A stretch of 64,000 nt of DNA from Catonia carolina (Eukaryota; Arthropoda; Insecta; Hemiptera; Achilidae). Below are positions 51,208-62,202 of the stretch, in pieces. Where the stretch lies: assembly GCA_035578175.1 (NCBI GenBank), contig JAQMRL010000022.1:558001-622000 (forward strand), written 5' to 3'. Under the pieces are notes generated by a model. That model had not been told where the DNA came from. It saw only the letters and a program-made list of their open reading frames with translations, and ran no database searches. How positions within the stretch are numbered: position 1 is the first letter of the stretch; each line of letters opens with the position of its first letter. The position numbers were made by a program, and so were the translations under genes.

Positions 51208-52983
51208 TTATGAACTGTTGCCGCCATTCCTCTTGTTTCTCCAGTACTCCTTCATAAATTCGCGGTGTCTAACACGACGTTCATCCGTCCATTTTGCCCT
51301 AGGTCTCTTCGGCTTACCCTCTGATGCAACTTCCCAGGTGTGAATTTTATGCCTGAAGGTTTTACGGTCTTTGAGGTCTGAAGGTGTGATATTTGCATCT
51401 CTTAGATCGGATTGCACTTGCTTGATCCAGACGGTTGCAATTTTGAGTTTCTGTGAGTGCATCAGAATCTTCTTTATAAGCCGAGAGTCATCCAGTCTCA
51501 TTATATGACCATAAAATCTCAGCCGTCGTTTACGGAAATCAACTTCAATGTTTGAGTATTTTTCCGTCACTGTGTGTGATTGTAGACGATATCCTTCATC
51601 TGTGAGTTTTGGGCCAAGAACTTTCCGAATGATTTTTCTCTCAGCTTTCTTAATATTCTCAAGATCCTCTTTAAAGTTGAGGTTCAAGGTCTCACTGGCA
51701 TAAAGAGACTCAGGCTTAATGACAGTCGTGTAGTGTCGAATTTTGGTGTTTATGCTCATACATTTTTTGTTGTAGATGTTCGAAACTTTTCCATATGCTG
51801 TACGCATTTTCAGTTCACGTGTTTTTTGTGCTAGCCTTTCTGTACCTGTGGGTTCAATGATTTCACCTAGGTATTTAAAGTGATCCACCTTCTTTATGGT
51901 GCCATACTTCGTAACTAAACTCCGCGATCTAATGTGTTTTGTGGTCATGAATTCAGTTTTGGTGAACGATATTTGCAGTCCAACTTTTTCCGCACATTCT
52001 TTAAGGATCTCAATCTGGTGGATTGCCGTTTGCTCATCTCCAGAGAGAATTGCCAGATCATCAGCAAAGGCTAAGCATGTGACGTTGATATTATCCTGTT
52101 GCCTACCTAGCTTGATGGGTTTCCATATGTTGTTTTTTTCTAATTCTTTCTTCCATTCCTTAATGACTTTATCAAGAACAATGTTGAATAATAATGGAGA
52201 GAGTCCATCGCCCTGCCGAACACCCGTTTTGATGGAGAAAGGCTGAGATATTTCGCCAGCAAATTTGACTTTGGAGGTCGTGTCAGTCAGTGTCTGTTGG
52301 ATGAGTCGGCTCGTTTTTGGGTCCAAATTGTTCTCTGCCAGTATATTAAAGAGAGACTGCCTGTCAATGGAATCATATGCTTTACGGAAGTCAACAAATG
52401 TGCATATTGTTGGAAGATTTCTAATTGCTCGAAGTTTCAGTGTGGACTTGAGGTTGAAAATTTGTTCAATGCCTGATCTGTGCGGTCTGAATCCAGCTTG
52501 ATATTCACCAATAAGGGGCTCAATCTGTTCTTGTGTGCGTTGTAGGAGACAAGCAGAGAGAATCTTATAAGGGACAGGAAGAATAGAGATTCCTGTATAA
52601 TTATTCACATCAGATTTATCTCCTTTTTTGTGGAGAGGATGAATGAGGGCACATTTCCATTCATCTGGTAATTTCTCAGTTTGCCAGATTTTCTGAATTA
52701 TTTGAGTAATCTCTTGTAGTGACTGCGGTCCCAAACTTTTTAGCAACTCTGCAATAATTCCATCTTCTCCTGACGTTTTCCCATTCTTGAGTCTTTTGAT
52801 ATGTTGGTGAATTTCTTCTTGTGTTGGTGGATCAGCATTGGGTTTAGTGTGTTCTGGAACAGTGTATTCAAATCGTTCAAGTGGTTCAGGGCAATTGAGA
52901 AGTTCAGAAAAGTAGCACGCTAGTTCTTTACAATTATCTTGATTGGTAAGTGCAAGTCTTCCATATTTTTTCCTGAAAGTCAA
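51208..52983 (-). CDS. Reverse transcriptase domain of the RTE element (main open frame)
   Basis: The frame has 591 codons, ending with a stop 47 bp from the element's 3' edge. In order: a leader with KNGKTSGEDGI (about residue 66); fingers with HPLHKKGDKSDVNNY and GEYQAGFRPHRSG; RT motif A FVDFRKAYDS; motif B GVRQGDGLSPLLFN; the catalytic FADD; the thumb motif YLGEI; and a C-terminal KAERKIIRKVLGP with RLRFYGHIMR, typical of RTE/BovB elements. It would copy RNA into DNA at the nicked target site. The true start lies upstream: the same frame is coding back to about 53245, so the listed 5' boundary is only the first Met after that. Acquired changes make it a remnant. Confidence 0.85.
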   Translation of the reverse strand: MTFRKKYGRLALTNQDNCKELACYFSELLNCPEPLERFEYTVPEHTKPNADPPTQEEIHQHIKRLKNGKTSGEDGIIAELLKSLGPQSLQEITQIIQKIWQTEKLPDEWKCALIHPLHKKGDKSDVNNYTGISILPVPYKILSACLLQRTQEQIEPLIGEYQAGFRPHRSGIEQIFNLKSTLKLRAIRNLPTICTFVDFRKAYDSIDRQSLFNILAENNLDPKTSRLIQQTLTDTTSKVKFAGEISQPFSIKTGVRQGDGLSPLLFNIVLDKVIKEWKKELEKNNIWKPIKLGRQQDNINVTCLAFADDLAILSGDEQTAIHQIEILKECAEKVGLQISFTKTEFMTTKHIRSRSLVTKYGTIKKVDHFKYLGEIIEPTGTERLAQKTRELKMRTAYGKVSNIYNKKCMSINTKIRHYTTVIKPESLYASETLNLNFKEDLENIKKAERKIIRKVLGPKLTDEGYRLQSHTVTEKYSNIEVDFRKRRLRFYGHIMRLDDSRLIKKILMHSQKLKIATVWIKQVQSDLRDANITPSDLKDRKTFRHKIHTWEVASEGKPKRPRAKWTDERRVRHREFMKEYWRNKRNGGNSS

Positions 52984-53285
52984 ATTTTGTGCTGAGTAAC
53001 CTTTAATTGTGTTTGCAAAAGTTCTGTAAAAGTTTCGGCTATTGTAATTTCTGAAATTTACTTCAATCGTTTGAAGTTGTTCATTGACGTAGTTGCGTTT
53101 AGTTCTCCTGATGGTTCTACTTGCCTGTTTACGGATATCAAGGAAGTGTTGTAAGGTTTCCGGGGACTTCTGACTGTTGTACTTTTGAAATGCAAGACGG
53201 CGCTCACCGATAGCTTGATCACAATTGGAATTCCACCAGGGATGCTTTGTTTTCCTTCAAAGTGGGATCAGCTCTTTTGCTTTTG

Positions 53286-54050
53286 TTATAATTTTGTTGC
53301 GGAAGTCAGTCCAGTTGTTAGCAGGTTCCCTATCCCATTCTTCTGTAATATTTGTTTCTTGAATCTTAGATATATCAAATTTTTGTGAGTTTTTTTGTGT
53401 TGAACTCTTCTTGGAGAGAATTTTATTTTGACTCTTGTGAGATAGTGGTCCGAATCAATGTTTGCCCCTCGTCGAACCTGAATATCATGGATGGTCCTGT
53501 AGTGAGCATGAGAGATGGCCACATGATCGATCTGGTACTCACCAAGATGTTGAATGGGGGATCGCCATGTTTTCTGTTTGTGTGCAGGTTTTCTGAAATG
53601 AGTAGACATCACTTTAAGGTTGAATTGTTGGCATATGTCAATCAGATGTGTACCATTGGTGTTTGTGTTCTGGTGTGCAGAATTTTTGCCAATTATCTTC
53701 CGATATACCTTTTCTTTGCCAAGTTGAGCATTGAAGTCTCCCAACAGTATTTTCACATCATCCTGGTGAATTCTGCTCATGATCTCCTCAAGTCTCCCCC
53801 AAAATCTCTCAACGGCTTCAGGATTCTTCTTGTTATCAATGTTAGTGGGGGCATGTGCATTGATAAGTGTATACTTTTTATTAGCACTGTGGATGCGCAT
53901 TGTCATAAGTCTATTGTTAACAGGAGTGACATCTTTAACAGAGTTCATGATGGATTTATGTACAAGAAAAGCCATTCCAAAGATTGGTGCACCGTTTGAA
54001 ACTGTCCGTTGTGTTTCACTTTTAAAAATGCGGTAATTTCCATCGTCCAC
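53286..54050 (-). pseudogene. Endonuclease domain of the RTE element, frameshifted
   Basis: This is an endonuclease/exonuclease/phosphatase fold domain that would nick the target DNA. It contains INAHAPTN, LLGDFNAQLG (metal-binding and catalytic region), YQIDHVAIS and the final SDHYLT with the catalytic His. The N-terminal part, with QETRLTD, lies upstream at about 54070-54100 in the same frame, but a stop near 54153 separates it from the likely start. After about 53390 the frame shifts, and the real continuation toward the RT is in another frame. The many annotated 'craniofacial development protein 2-like' insect proteins are this domain. Confidence 0.8.
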
Positions 54051-55105
54051 AGTCTCACTGTCAGTCAGTCGTGTCTCTTGAAGAGCAAGGATGCGAATTT
54101 TCTGCTGGTCAATCTCTTGTGTGAGGTTATACAGTTTTCCAGTTTGGATTTATGTATTGATGTTCAGTGTTCCTATGAATGTTTTCTGTTTGTAGGGAAG
54201 TTTATCAGAGACCTCTGATACTCTCTGTTGTGCTCGCCTGGACTCCCCAGAATCCGAAAGTCCAGTTGCCGCCTGTTGACGGGTGGATTGAGTACCACCT
54301 GGGGTAGAGTTGTAATTACTTGCACAGTTCGTATTTACTTGTATTTAGGTAGTGTGGCCTGACAAGTGTCAGGACCTAATAGGACCAGAGGTTGTTGAGG
54401 CCTTTGGAACATGGTATTTTCAGCCGCACCTCTGGTGAACAGACGCTGACCTACAAGCCGCTTGATGCAAGGCAGACGCTGTAGGATTTCTTTTGTTGGT
54501 TTTTGTCAACCCTGGGTATTTTATATCCCCAGTACCCCCCTCCGAAGAGGTGAGCGTACCCCATCGCCAGGGGCGGCGCCCGATAGCAGGTCCAACAACA
54601 GCCACGGGCTTATTATTGTATTTTTATTATTTTATATTATTATTGTATTGTTCTTTATAAAAATTATTTACATCCTTATAATTTTAGGCATTTAATCTGA
54701 TATTAAATTATATTTAAAAAAGGCCCATTGTGTTGTAGAAAAAAATAATCTACTTGAAATTGATAAGTAAGATTTTACCAAATTTTACTTCAAAAGGTTT
54801 TATTCTTATCTTAGGTAAAATTGAAGGTATCTGATAGAAATCTGTTTACTGTTGCTTTGAAAACACGATTCTTCTTTGTGCTTTGGATATTTCATGTTAA
54901 ACTAATGTATTACAGTAAAATCTAAACGGATATTAAATATAAAACCACTGGTTTGATGAATTGTAGTACCTATATATTTTTGACTAAAAACAGTAATTTT
55001 TTATATGAAGTTTAGAGCTAAATAAAGTATATTATCTTTCTTTACTGATCGAATATATTCTGAACGTACTCGGTCTTTTACAACATAAAATTTTATTTGT
55101 TGCAG

Positions 55106-55250
55106 GTATTTAGTCTGCGTGATATGACAGATGAAAGCATAAATGAAGTACTTTTGGATAAACTACAATCGTACGCACACAAACCAAATGAAAACATCGA
55201 CGTATTGCGAGCAGCTTCTGCCCGGCTTCACAGTAGAGCTGCATCACAGG
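55106..55250 (+). CDS. Candidate second coding exon of an unrecognised gene
   Basis: The acceptor ATTTGTTGCAG and donor CACAGG|GTAACT border 145 nt. Only phase 0 is open. The peptide has 48 full codons, looks ordered and helical, and is clearly richer in GC and codon variety than its surroundings: VFSLRDMTDESINEVLLDKL, then QSYAHKPNENIDVLRAASAR and LHSRAASQ. It leaves one base, which the exon at 60434 completes to Asp. It also accepts phase 0 from 36268. I do not recognise the family. The amphipathic helices suggest a globular domain begins here. Confidence 0.7.
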
Positions 55251-56699
55251 GTAACTACTTATTTATTTTCTACTTGCACGTTAAAAAAAATTTATCAATT
55301 CTGTAATCAAATTATTATAATTGATGGTTTAGTCTATACTTCAGAATTTATGCAATTATTTACTTAACGTTTTATTTACTAATTATTCACGCGCAACTTT
55401 TACATAAAGTGTTAAATGTTATTATCGAAAAATTGGATTTATTTAGATTTCGTTGATTAATTCAAAAATTTGTTATAAATTAATAAAATATTACAAAAAT
55501 AGAAAACTTGTTGAAGAATAAAAGCGGCGGAAGAAACCCCTATTAGGTAAACAGGTTAATTTAATGTATTGTGACACTTATCTCTAAGGTCCGTTTCGGG
55601 ATCTGGGTAAATTAAATAATTAACACTCTAAATTTTAAAATTCAAGTATTTATTACAACTAAAATTGCAATTAATTAAATTACTTATAATGAATAACAAA
55701 CTAATTATAATAACTAATAACAATAAACAACTTAACCAATTACTAAATACTATTTACAAAAGATACAGAAATAACGTTTAACAATATACAGTAATTCAAA
55801 GTAACGTCGACCTTTTCAAACGCACTGTTACAATTCACTCACTGGTTCACAGACAAAACGTAACTGAACTGAAACTAAAAAACTCGCGTCGCTTATACTC
55901 GTACAGATGGGTCAATAGAGATTTCGAGAAAGACAGAAAATTTCGACATAAAAATAATAATACAAAATCCGACTGACGGCTTATGGATAAATCTTAACAA
56001 CTGTAAACAAATTAGGATTGAATAGATGTTACAAAAAGGCCAATTATCTAAATAGGTAACCGACACGACTCTCACAATAGTCGTACAACAAAACCCAGGC
56101 GTACCTTTACTATAAAAACAGTTTATAACTATTTTTTGGAAATTACTCTAGTAATAGAGTGTTACTTTATTACTATTATTATTACTATTACTATTTACCC
56201 TACGTTAACATTTTTAAAGTCTCTGTCCTTTCGGAAATTCTCGAACACTATTTCCTTTTCGATATTGTCACAGTATGTTTTTGAATACAGTAGAAGTCAA
56301 CTATGATACAACTGTATACGATTTTCCTAAGAGTCACCGTTTCACAGTGATTAATTTGTAATATCGCGTGTATATTAAAATAGCTAGCTCTAAATCTACT
56401 ACTAGGGATATAATTTCTAACCGAATAGATTTTGATGTATTGTTACTTATTTAGGTTACGAAAGAAATTAAATAACAACCCGGACCTTTAGGGTTATGCT
56501 ATGTGTCATAGTTTCACATTATTTTCTTCTGGCTTTAGATTGGTGTGATTTATCCTTTATTATCTTTTCGGTTCAGCCTCGTATTTTGTAATTGAGGAAA
56601 TAAATTACGAAGTCGTCTTTAGGTTTGTTAAGAAAAACTTCCCTAAAAGAAGACAATTTTTCATGTAAGAATTTTTGGTAAAATAAGTTATATTTGTAA
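55251..56699 (+). other. Intronic sequence, no gene seen
   Basis: AT-rich sequence with short (TTA)n-like runs near 56165-56195. No exon, RNA gene or recognised repeat was found. Confidence 0.5.
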
Positions 56700-57525
56700 A
56701 TACTGAAGTCACGAGATTACCTTTTGCGTAAGAATGGGCAGTGAGGAAGGGAAGTGAAAATTTGCAGTGCTGCCAACCTCAACAGTCAGACACTACTCGT
56801 ACATTTCACTACCATGCAGTTTCTACATACATTTTTGTAGGCTGTGGTTTATTCTGAGAAAATATTTTCTTCATAAACCTTATAAGAAATAAATGTGGCC
56901 TGTAATATTGCCTATAGTTTAATTACATGTCTAGAAATATTTGATTTACTGTAATTACCAGCTACCTTATTCCATTGGAACAAAATTTTTTATGAATGAA
57001 TCGTCTTCTTTACTATCGCTGTCACCGGCGTCTTCACTGTCAGCCTCAGTAGTATCTACCTAACCGTTTTCTTTTTTTTACCAGGTGTCAACAAAACTGT
57101 TAAAGCATAGCTTCTTCATGTCTTTAATTTCGTTCTTTGTTTTTCAAATTGTTTAAAGAGAAACATCACAGTAGTTAGCCACTCTCTCATGGCTTTTGTT
57201 AAGAGGCAAGGGAGAGGTTTTTTTGTTTAGCTTTAACTCCACAGCATTTTATTACACTGCATATTAGATTTCGTTCAGCACTGTGAATAGTCTGCCCATG
57301 TTTTCAAGAAAATGACATTTCTGTTTACGGTAACAAACAGTATTCGTACAGTTAATCTAAAAAGATTCCGCGATGCTGTGAGTTTGCATATGCTGTGAGT
57401 ATAGTAGGTATAAGTTGTTATATTTGTTGTACTGAAATTAAAAGCAGTCGCGCTTGCGCATTGATGGTTTCCCCATTTACCCCTCGTTTCAAAAGGGCAA
57501 ACTCGTGACTGAAGTAACTATACTA
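56700..57525. mobile_element. Non-autonomous IS630/Tc1-mariner-like element, copy 2
   Basis: The ends CTGAAGTCACGAG and CTCGTGACTGAAG are inverted repeats next to TA. It matches 16346-17145 in the same orientation. On the minus strand it keeps EADSEDAGDSDSKEDDSF (about 56995-57055), an acidic C-terminal transposase-like tail. It also keeps NKSHERVANYCDVSL (about 57150-57195), resembling the start of a helix-turn-helix DNA-binding domain. The catalytic part is gone. This copy retains more coding sequence than copy 1. Confidence 0.65.
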
Positions 57526-58486
57526 CTGATATGTAAAACGTTCCGGTGACCGGAATAACGAATGCTTATGGTTATAAAGCCGATCATCTCAACTTAAATG
57601 ATTTTCACTGTCATTTGAATTAAAATTGAATTAAAATCTCAATTGCATTATGACGTTTAATCTGGGGGTTTTCGGAATTTGGTCAATTACAAATAATAAA
57701 ACCTCCTTTTATAATGTATAACAAACTGACAGCCTACCTGTTATTCTGAACAATAATTAGAAGTATAATATTTCTGTGATTGAACGAGTTATAGTTTATA
57801 AAACACTACTAACAACTTACTTAGTAGCTATTGCACTAAAAATAAATACTGTTCACTATTCTCTTTGCTTTGTAAATTTAAATTTGTTACCACTGTTCAA
57901 ACACTCTTGCCAAATTTCTATTACTTTAAGGTTTTTTAAAAGTATTCCAGTTGTTATGTATTTTTCATGTTTCATTTTACTAAAAATATCGAACATTGAT
58001 AACAGAATTGAACACGATTAAAATATAAAAACTTTGTTGTATTTCAAATCTGCAGATATATTTATATTGCATGTGCATAAAATTTAAAAAAAGTTAAAAG
58101 ATTATTAAATTTTATTATTGTATTTGCGTAGATTGATGACCCCTTAGTTAATACGAAGGAAACAAAATTTCTGTTCTTAAGAATTAGTATCATTAAATTT
58201 ATATTAGCCAAGTAATCCAAAATAGAATCACAGAGTTATCTTTGGCAGGGTATATCAAATGGAACGTTTTTTGTTCTGCAAAATAAGTTCATTTCACTGT
58301 CGTAAAAATTTATTAAAATTGTGATAATGCTGTGATGTTTTTCTCTGAGTAAAATACTGCTAAAAATATACTTAAGATCTTAGTTAGATACACTAGTTGA
58401 CTGACTGATCTCTACTAAAATAATATTGTTTCGCATGATAAAATTTAGAAGATACCAAGATTTATAATTTCAGCTAAAATGGAAAA
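57526..58486 (+). other. Intronic sequence, no gene seen
   Basis: AT-rich, with no identifiable repeat or exon. The 81-codon + frame near 57776 is hydrophobic and low in GC and shows no coding signal. Confidence 0.45.
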
Positions 58487-59466
58487 ATCTGGTGTGAAAC
58501 ACTCACACAACTTTCTCTTGCCAATGTAAATAATTAACAATATAATCTAACATTAGTAATTAAACATTAGAAATAAACTAAAAAACTAACCCCAATAAAC
58601 ATAACCTAATTTTAATCATGAGTGAAAGACGCAAAATGAAAATCAACCTCAGTTTGGCTTTAAAATAGGGAAAATCACTCTCTCACGCTAAACTAGGCTC
58701 TGTAGAGAAAAATGTTCTAAATAAAACTTGTAGATCTTTTAATTTCCTATAAATTTTATTATATATTTTTGTCGTGAAATCCATAGTAAGGCCAAAATCT
58801 TAAAAAAATCGATTTTTCACACGTTTTCGTGAGAAAAAAAAACAGAAAATCGCTAATTACCGCTAAACTAAGCGTTATACAAAAAAATTGTTTGAAATAA
58901 AAGTTATAGGATTTTAAATTGTCTACAACTTTTATTATATAAGTATTTGCGCTTAAATGCATATTAAAGTCGCAATCTTAAAAAAACAATTTTTTTACGT
59001 GAAAACAGCCTCTCCAAGAATTTCAGCAGACATGACGCCTACCCTATCTTGCAAAGCATAAAAAAATGTAGTAAACGTGGCGATTTTAAAAAAAATTCGT
59101 AGGACCAGTTTTTGAGAAAAATCGCAAAAAAATGAAAAATGACACGAATGACATTAATAATAATGTCAACCGGAACTACTACTTCCGGTTGACCGAGTTT
59201 GATGAAAATGTTCGTGTCGGGTCCGGTTTCAAGTTCGTACGAGGTTCCGTTATTGAAATAATCTGTTCACACACACACACACACCTGCGCGCACATGCAT
59301 ACACACACAGACCAATCGCTAAAAACATGTTTTTGGGTTGGGGGGGGGGCTCTGAAAACGTGCAGATCCGGTGAAAACTCCATTTCGAAAAATCGACGTG
59401 AAAACAATACGTAGAAATACGTTCTACTTTCCTTCCTATATATTCATATAGGCAAGAGGAAGTAAA
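58487..59466 (+). repeat. S-family repeat, copy S7 (full length)
   Basis: It is complete from ATCTGGTGTGAAACACTCAC to CCTATATATTCATATAGGCA plus AGAGGAAGT. The internal CA tract is at 59268-59311 with a short GCGCG interruption. It lacks the GTAGTGGTATGTAAC spacer seen in S3. Over 13 kb from the main cluster, it shows that the family is dispersed and not a local satellite. Confidence 0.78.
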
Positions 59467-59544
59467 AATACAGCGTTTACAATTTTGTTGCAAAATCAAT
59501 TAATAGGTGAGGAAAATGTAGTAATTCGTGAAAATTAGTGAGAT

Positions 59545-59705
59545 TGTTAGTGCTGTTTACACTGCATCGTTTACCAATACAACTGGCTTTTATAACAGGG
59601 GTTCAATTATAACCTAGGTTCAATTCTCGGTTAGGTTTGACAATATTTCATTACTCATTATTGTCTGTCACTCATCATTGCGCACCTGCATTAACTTTTG
59701 TAATA
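59545..59705 (+). mobile_element. tRNA-like SINE, family C (diverged)
   Basis: CTAGGTTCAATTCTCGGTTA provides the B box, followed by the ATTTCATTACTCATTATTG-like segment and CATTAACTTTTGTAATATAA, paralleling the 32600 copy. Confidence 0.45.
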
Positions 59706-60433
59706 TAAAATAACCTTCGTAAATATTTTTTAATTATAACATTCGAATGCCAAAACCAAAAAACTGTTACCATGTTATTTCTCATTTTACTGAATTATCA
59801 TGTAAAATTTAGCCGCCAAATTAATAACTAGATTCTCGAATGATAAAGTATAGTTGTCACCAAAATCCTTGTGTTTTGATTAGTACTGGATTTAAACATA
59901 ACTTTATTTACTTTTAATGTTCTCCTTGTAATTTTTCATTTGCTTCTTTGCCAAATGAGAGCTTTCCGTTAAAAAATGCATAACATTATTCTATCGTAAT
60001 TTCGTTGTTAATTCTACAACGTTGAACATACACATATGTAATTTTGCTATTTTTAATCTCAACTTTTCCTCTTCCGTTCTAAATAAAACTTGTGTCAGTG
60101 TAAAGTGTCACAAATTTTTTCTTTTTTTGATGTGTTTAAGTACCAAGTGTGTGTGGTCTGTAAGTATAATATTTAATTGGTGTGTAGTGGTTGTACCCGT
60201 AAGTGAAGTAGTTTTATGTTTGTAATATGTTATCTTATTTACATGCAGTTATACTCGTTTATGTGTGCTCAGTGTGTATTAAAATAGATTTGACTATATC
60301 TGTTAAATTATTGTTTTTCATATTTATAATGAACAAGACCATTAAAATTTGTTCCAATTAATTTTAAAGAGATCTTCATTAATTAATGTCTTATTTACCT
60401 TTACTTTATTTGTACCTAATTTTTTACTTACAG

Positions 60434-60479
60434 ACTATACAAATTACGAACACACATGGAAGTTTGATCAACAAACGTG
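60434..60479 (+). CDS. Candidate third coding exon (46 nt) of the unrecognised gene
   Basis: A long pyrimidine tract ends ATTTTTTACTTACAG and the donor is CGTG|GTACGT. With the single base carried from 55250 it reads DYTNYEHTWKFDQQTW, the last codon being split (TG|). The aromatic-rich peptide differs sharply from the Leu/Phe-rich noise around it. The frame stays open to 60561, but the residues after the donor look non-coding. Support comes from the match of splice phase on the entry side and good splice signals. The gene must continue beyond this exon, perhaps beyond the window. Confidence 0.5.
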
Positions 60480-60658
60480 GTACGTTAGCAACCGTACCAT
60501 GTTAGTCACCCCCTTTTTAAACGCGATTTACTGTTCTTTATTAAGTTTTTTTATGAACTAAATATAAAAATTGTATATGACATAAATGTACATAAATTGT
60601 ACTGTCAAATGTTTTCAAGAATTCAAAATACATGTCACATGGTTTTTAACATTTATAA

Positions 60659-60826
60659 AAATCTGGTGTGAAACACTCACAAACTTTCTCTTGCCAATGC
60701 AAATAATTAACAATATAATCTAACATTAGTAATAAAACATTAGGAATAAACAAAAAACTAACCTTAATAAACAACCTAATTTTAATAATGAGTGAAAGAC
60801 GCAAAATGAAAATCAACCTCACGCGA
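60659..60826 (+). repeat. S-family repeat, copy S8 (3'-truncated)
   Basis: The first 165 bp of the family (ATCTGGTGTGAAACACTCAC ... ATGAAAATCAACCTCA), then unrelated sequence. Confidence 0.75.
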
Positions 60827-60897
60827 TGTGTATAACAAATAAGCATATGTCAAAGTAAGAATATTTAAGCAAAATCTTATCTATCCAAAATAAAATT

Positions 60898-61065
60898 GGT
60901 CGTCTTCGTGGCGTAGTTAGCGTGGTAGTCTACTAAGCGGAGATTCCGGGTTCGATTTCCAGTTGAGGAATTTATTACGTGCTAAAATCCACCGTTACAG
61001 TTTCTTAATCCACCGTAGTCGTTAGTGACCTGCTGTTGATGGGACTTTAAATAAACAAAATAAAA
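60898..61065 (+). mobile_element. tRNA-like SINE, family B
   Basis: The head TGGCGTAGTTAGCGTGGTAG and B box GGGTTCGATTTCC are followed by the tail TCCACCGTAGTCGTTAGTGA, paralleling the copy at 7086, and by an A-rich end. Confidence 0.62.
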
Positions 61066-61240
61066 TAAATAAAGCTGTTCGGTTTTGGCGGGAAGGAGAC
61101 CTTAGGAGTAGTATTTTACTTCTTCTGTTTTAATAATTTAGAAATCAGGTGATAAATAGATTCTACTAAATTACTGAAAAATGTTAGTAACCTGAATTAA
61201 CTTTTCCGGCGTAACGCTTAATACATAGCGATTGTATTAA

Positions 61241-62134
61241 TATATACTAGCATGCCCCGTGCGGCTTAGCACGCGCAAAACATGTGTAATAAATTTATTT
61301 TAAAATAAATATGTAACTGAAATTGTGTAGCTGCTATGTAGATCGCTGTATATTCCAACGTACACACACAAACAAAACGTTTTGATAAATTCCCCCGCAT
61401 ACATCTCTCGCTAGTCTTTATACATATGTACAAATTGTACTGTTTTCAACAATAACCACAAAACGCCGTTTTGATAATCCCCCCCGTCATCAATCTCCTA
61501 CTTCAACAGCAGTACGTACTCACATTTACACACACACACACACATACAATATTTATGAAAATCTTCATTAGGACACTTAGAGTTATCATTTTTGAAAATT
61601 TAAAAAGAAAATGTTGCTGTGAATATAAATACGAATACGCTGTCAAAATTTTATGAAAATCCGTTCAGTAGTTTTGGAAATTAGCCTGCACAAAAATACG
61701 CTTTGTCTTTATAATATTGTTGTTGTTTAGGTCATCAGCCAAAAGGCTGGTTTGAACCTGTAGAGGTTTTACTAAGTAAATCGAGGAGTGAGGTGGTTTA
61801 CCATTGCCTTCCTCACTGAGTGGAAAAGTACACTTATCAGCATGCCGGGCCCTCTGAAAAGCATATATTTTCCACTCTGCAAATGACACTTTCACTTCAT
61901 TCACCACAGGGTCTGGCTGTATAATGAAATCCATTACTTTCAGACGAGATAACTCTGATTAGTGTCCTTTACACCTCTACCTCTTCTGTTCTTAAATGAT
62001 TCAGTCATTTAATTGGCTGACCATGTGATAAGAAACAGAACTATTTATTTTAGCCCTGCAACTAACAGAATGAGTGTAAATAATTTGACACTCCACCTGT
62101 CTGTTATGGGCAATTTATAATATTAGTATAGATA
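61241..62134 (+). mobile_element. Interspersed element of unknown class, split by an R-family copy
   Basis: It starts TATATACTAGCATGCCCCGT and ends ATATTAGTATAGAT, with AAATCCGTTCAGTAGTTTTG before the end. These features are common to a repeat type spread widely in arthropod genomes. Without the R insertion it is about 490 bp and has no coding capacity. A much older relative may occupy 9734-10640 (TACTAGCAAATGTGCCTG start), itself split by the CTAG-rich MITE. Confidence 0.5.
61719..62113 (-). mobile_element. R-family retroposon with 11-bp target duplication
   Basis: TTTATAATATT flanks both sides (61708-61718 and 62114-62124). The element of 395 bp starts TTGCCCATAACAGACAGGTG on the minus strand and ends with the stem-loop CAGCCTTTTGGCTG and GACCTAAACAACAAC. 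It carries the same minus-strand frame as the copy at 47536. Confidence 0.92.
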
Positions 62135-62202
62135 AAAACGACTTCCAATAAATAAATAAATAAGTAAAAGAATAAAAACGACTTCCAATAAATAAATAAA
62201 GG
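62135..62202 (+). repeat. Short direct duplication
   Basis: AAAAACGACTTCCAATAAAT plus a (AAAT)n run occurs twice, about 42 bp apart. Confidence 0.8.

Larger units (their letters stand above)
51161..54608 (-). mobile_element. Nearly full-length RTE-type non-LTR retrotransposon
   Basis: CTTATTATTGTATTT is repeated exactly at 51146-51160 and 54609-54623, a 15-bp target duplication that defines a 3448-bp insertion. The 3' end (plus-strand left edge) is an (ATTT)n run, as in RTE elements. Reading leftward on the minus strand it has a GC-rich 5' region, an apurinic-type endonuclease and a reverse transcriptase. There is an early stop, frame changes near 53390 and an in-frame stop near 53250, so it is no longer autonomous. 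Confidence 0.88.

Noticed and set aside
51896..52501. Plus-strand ORFs of 116 and 78 codons, and 53385-53999 (204 codons)
   Set aside because: They are antisense to the RT and endonuclease frames of the RTE element, which carry the recognisable motifs.
54420..54605. 61-codon minus-strand ORF rich in Gly/Arg
   Set aside because: It lies in the GC-rich 5' untranslated part of the RTE element; no homology was seen and it has no role in RTE layout.
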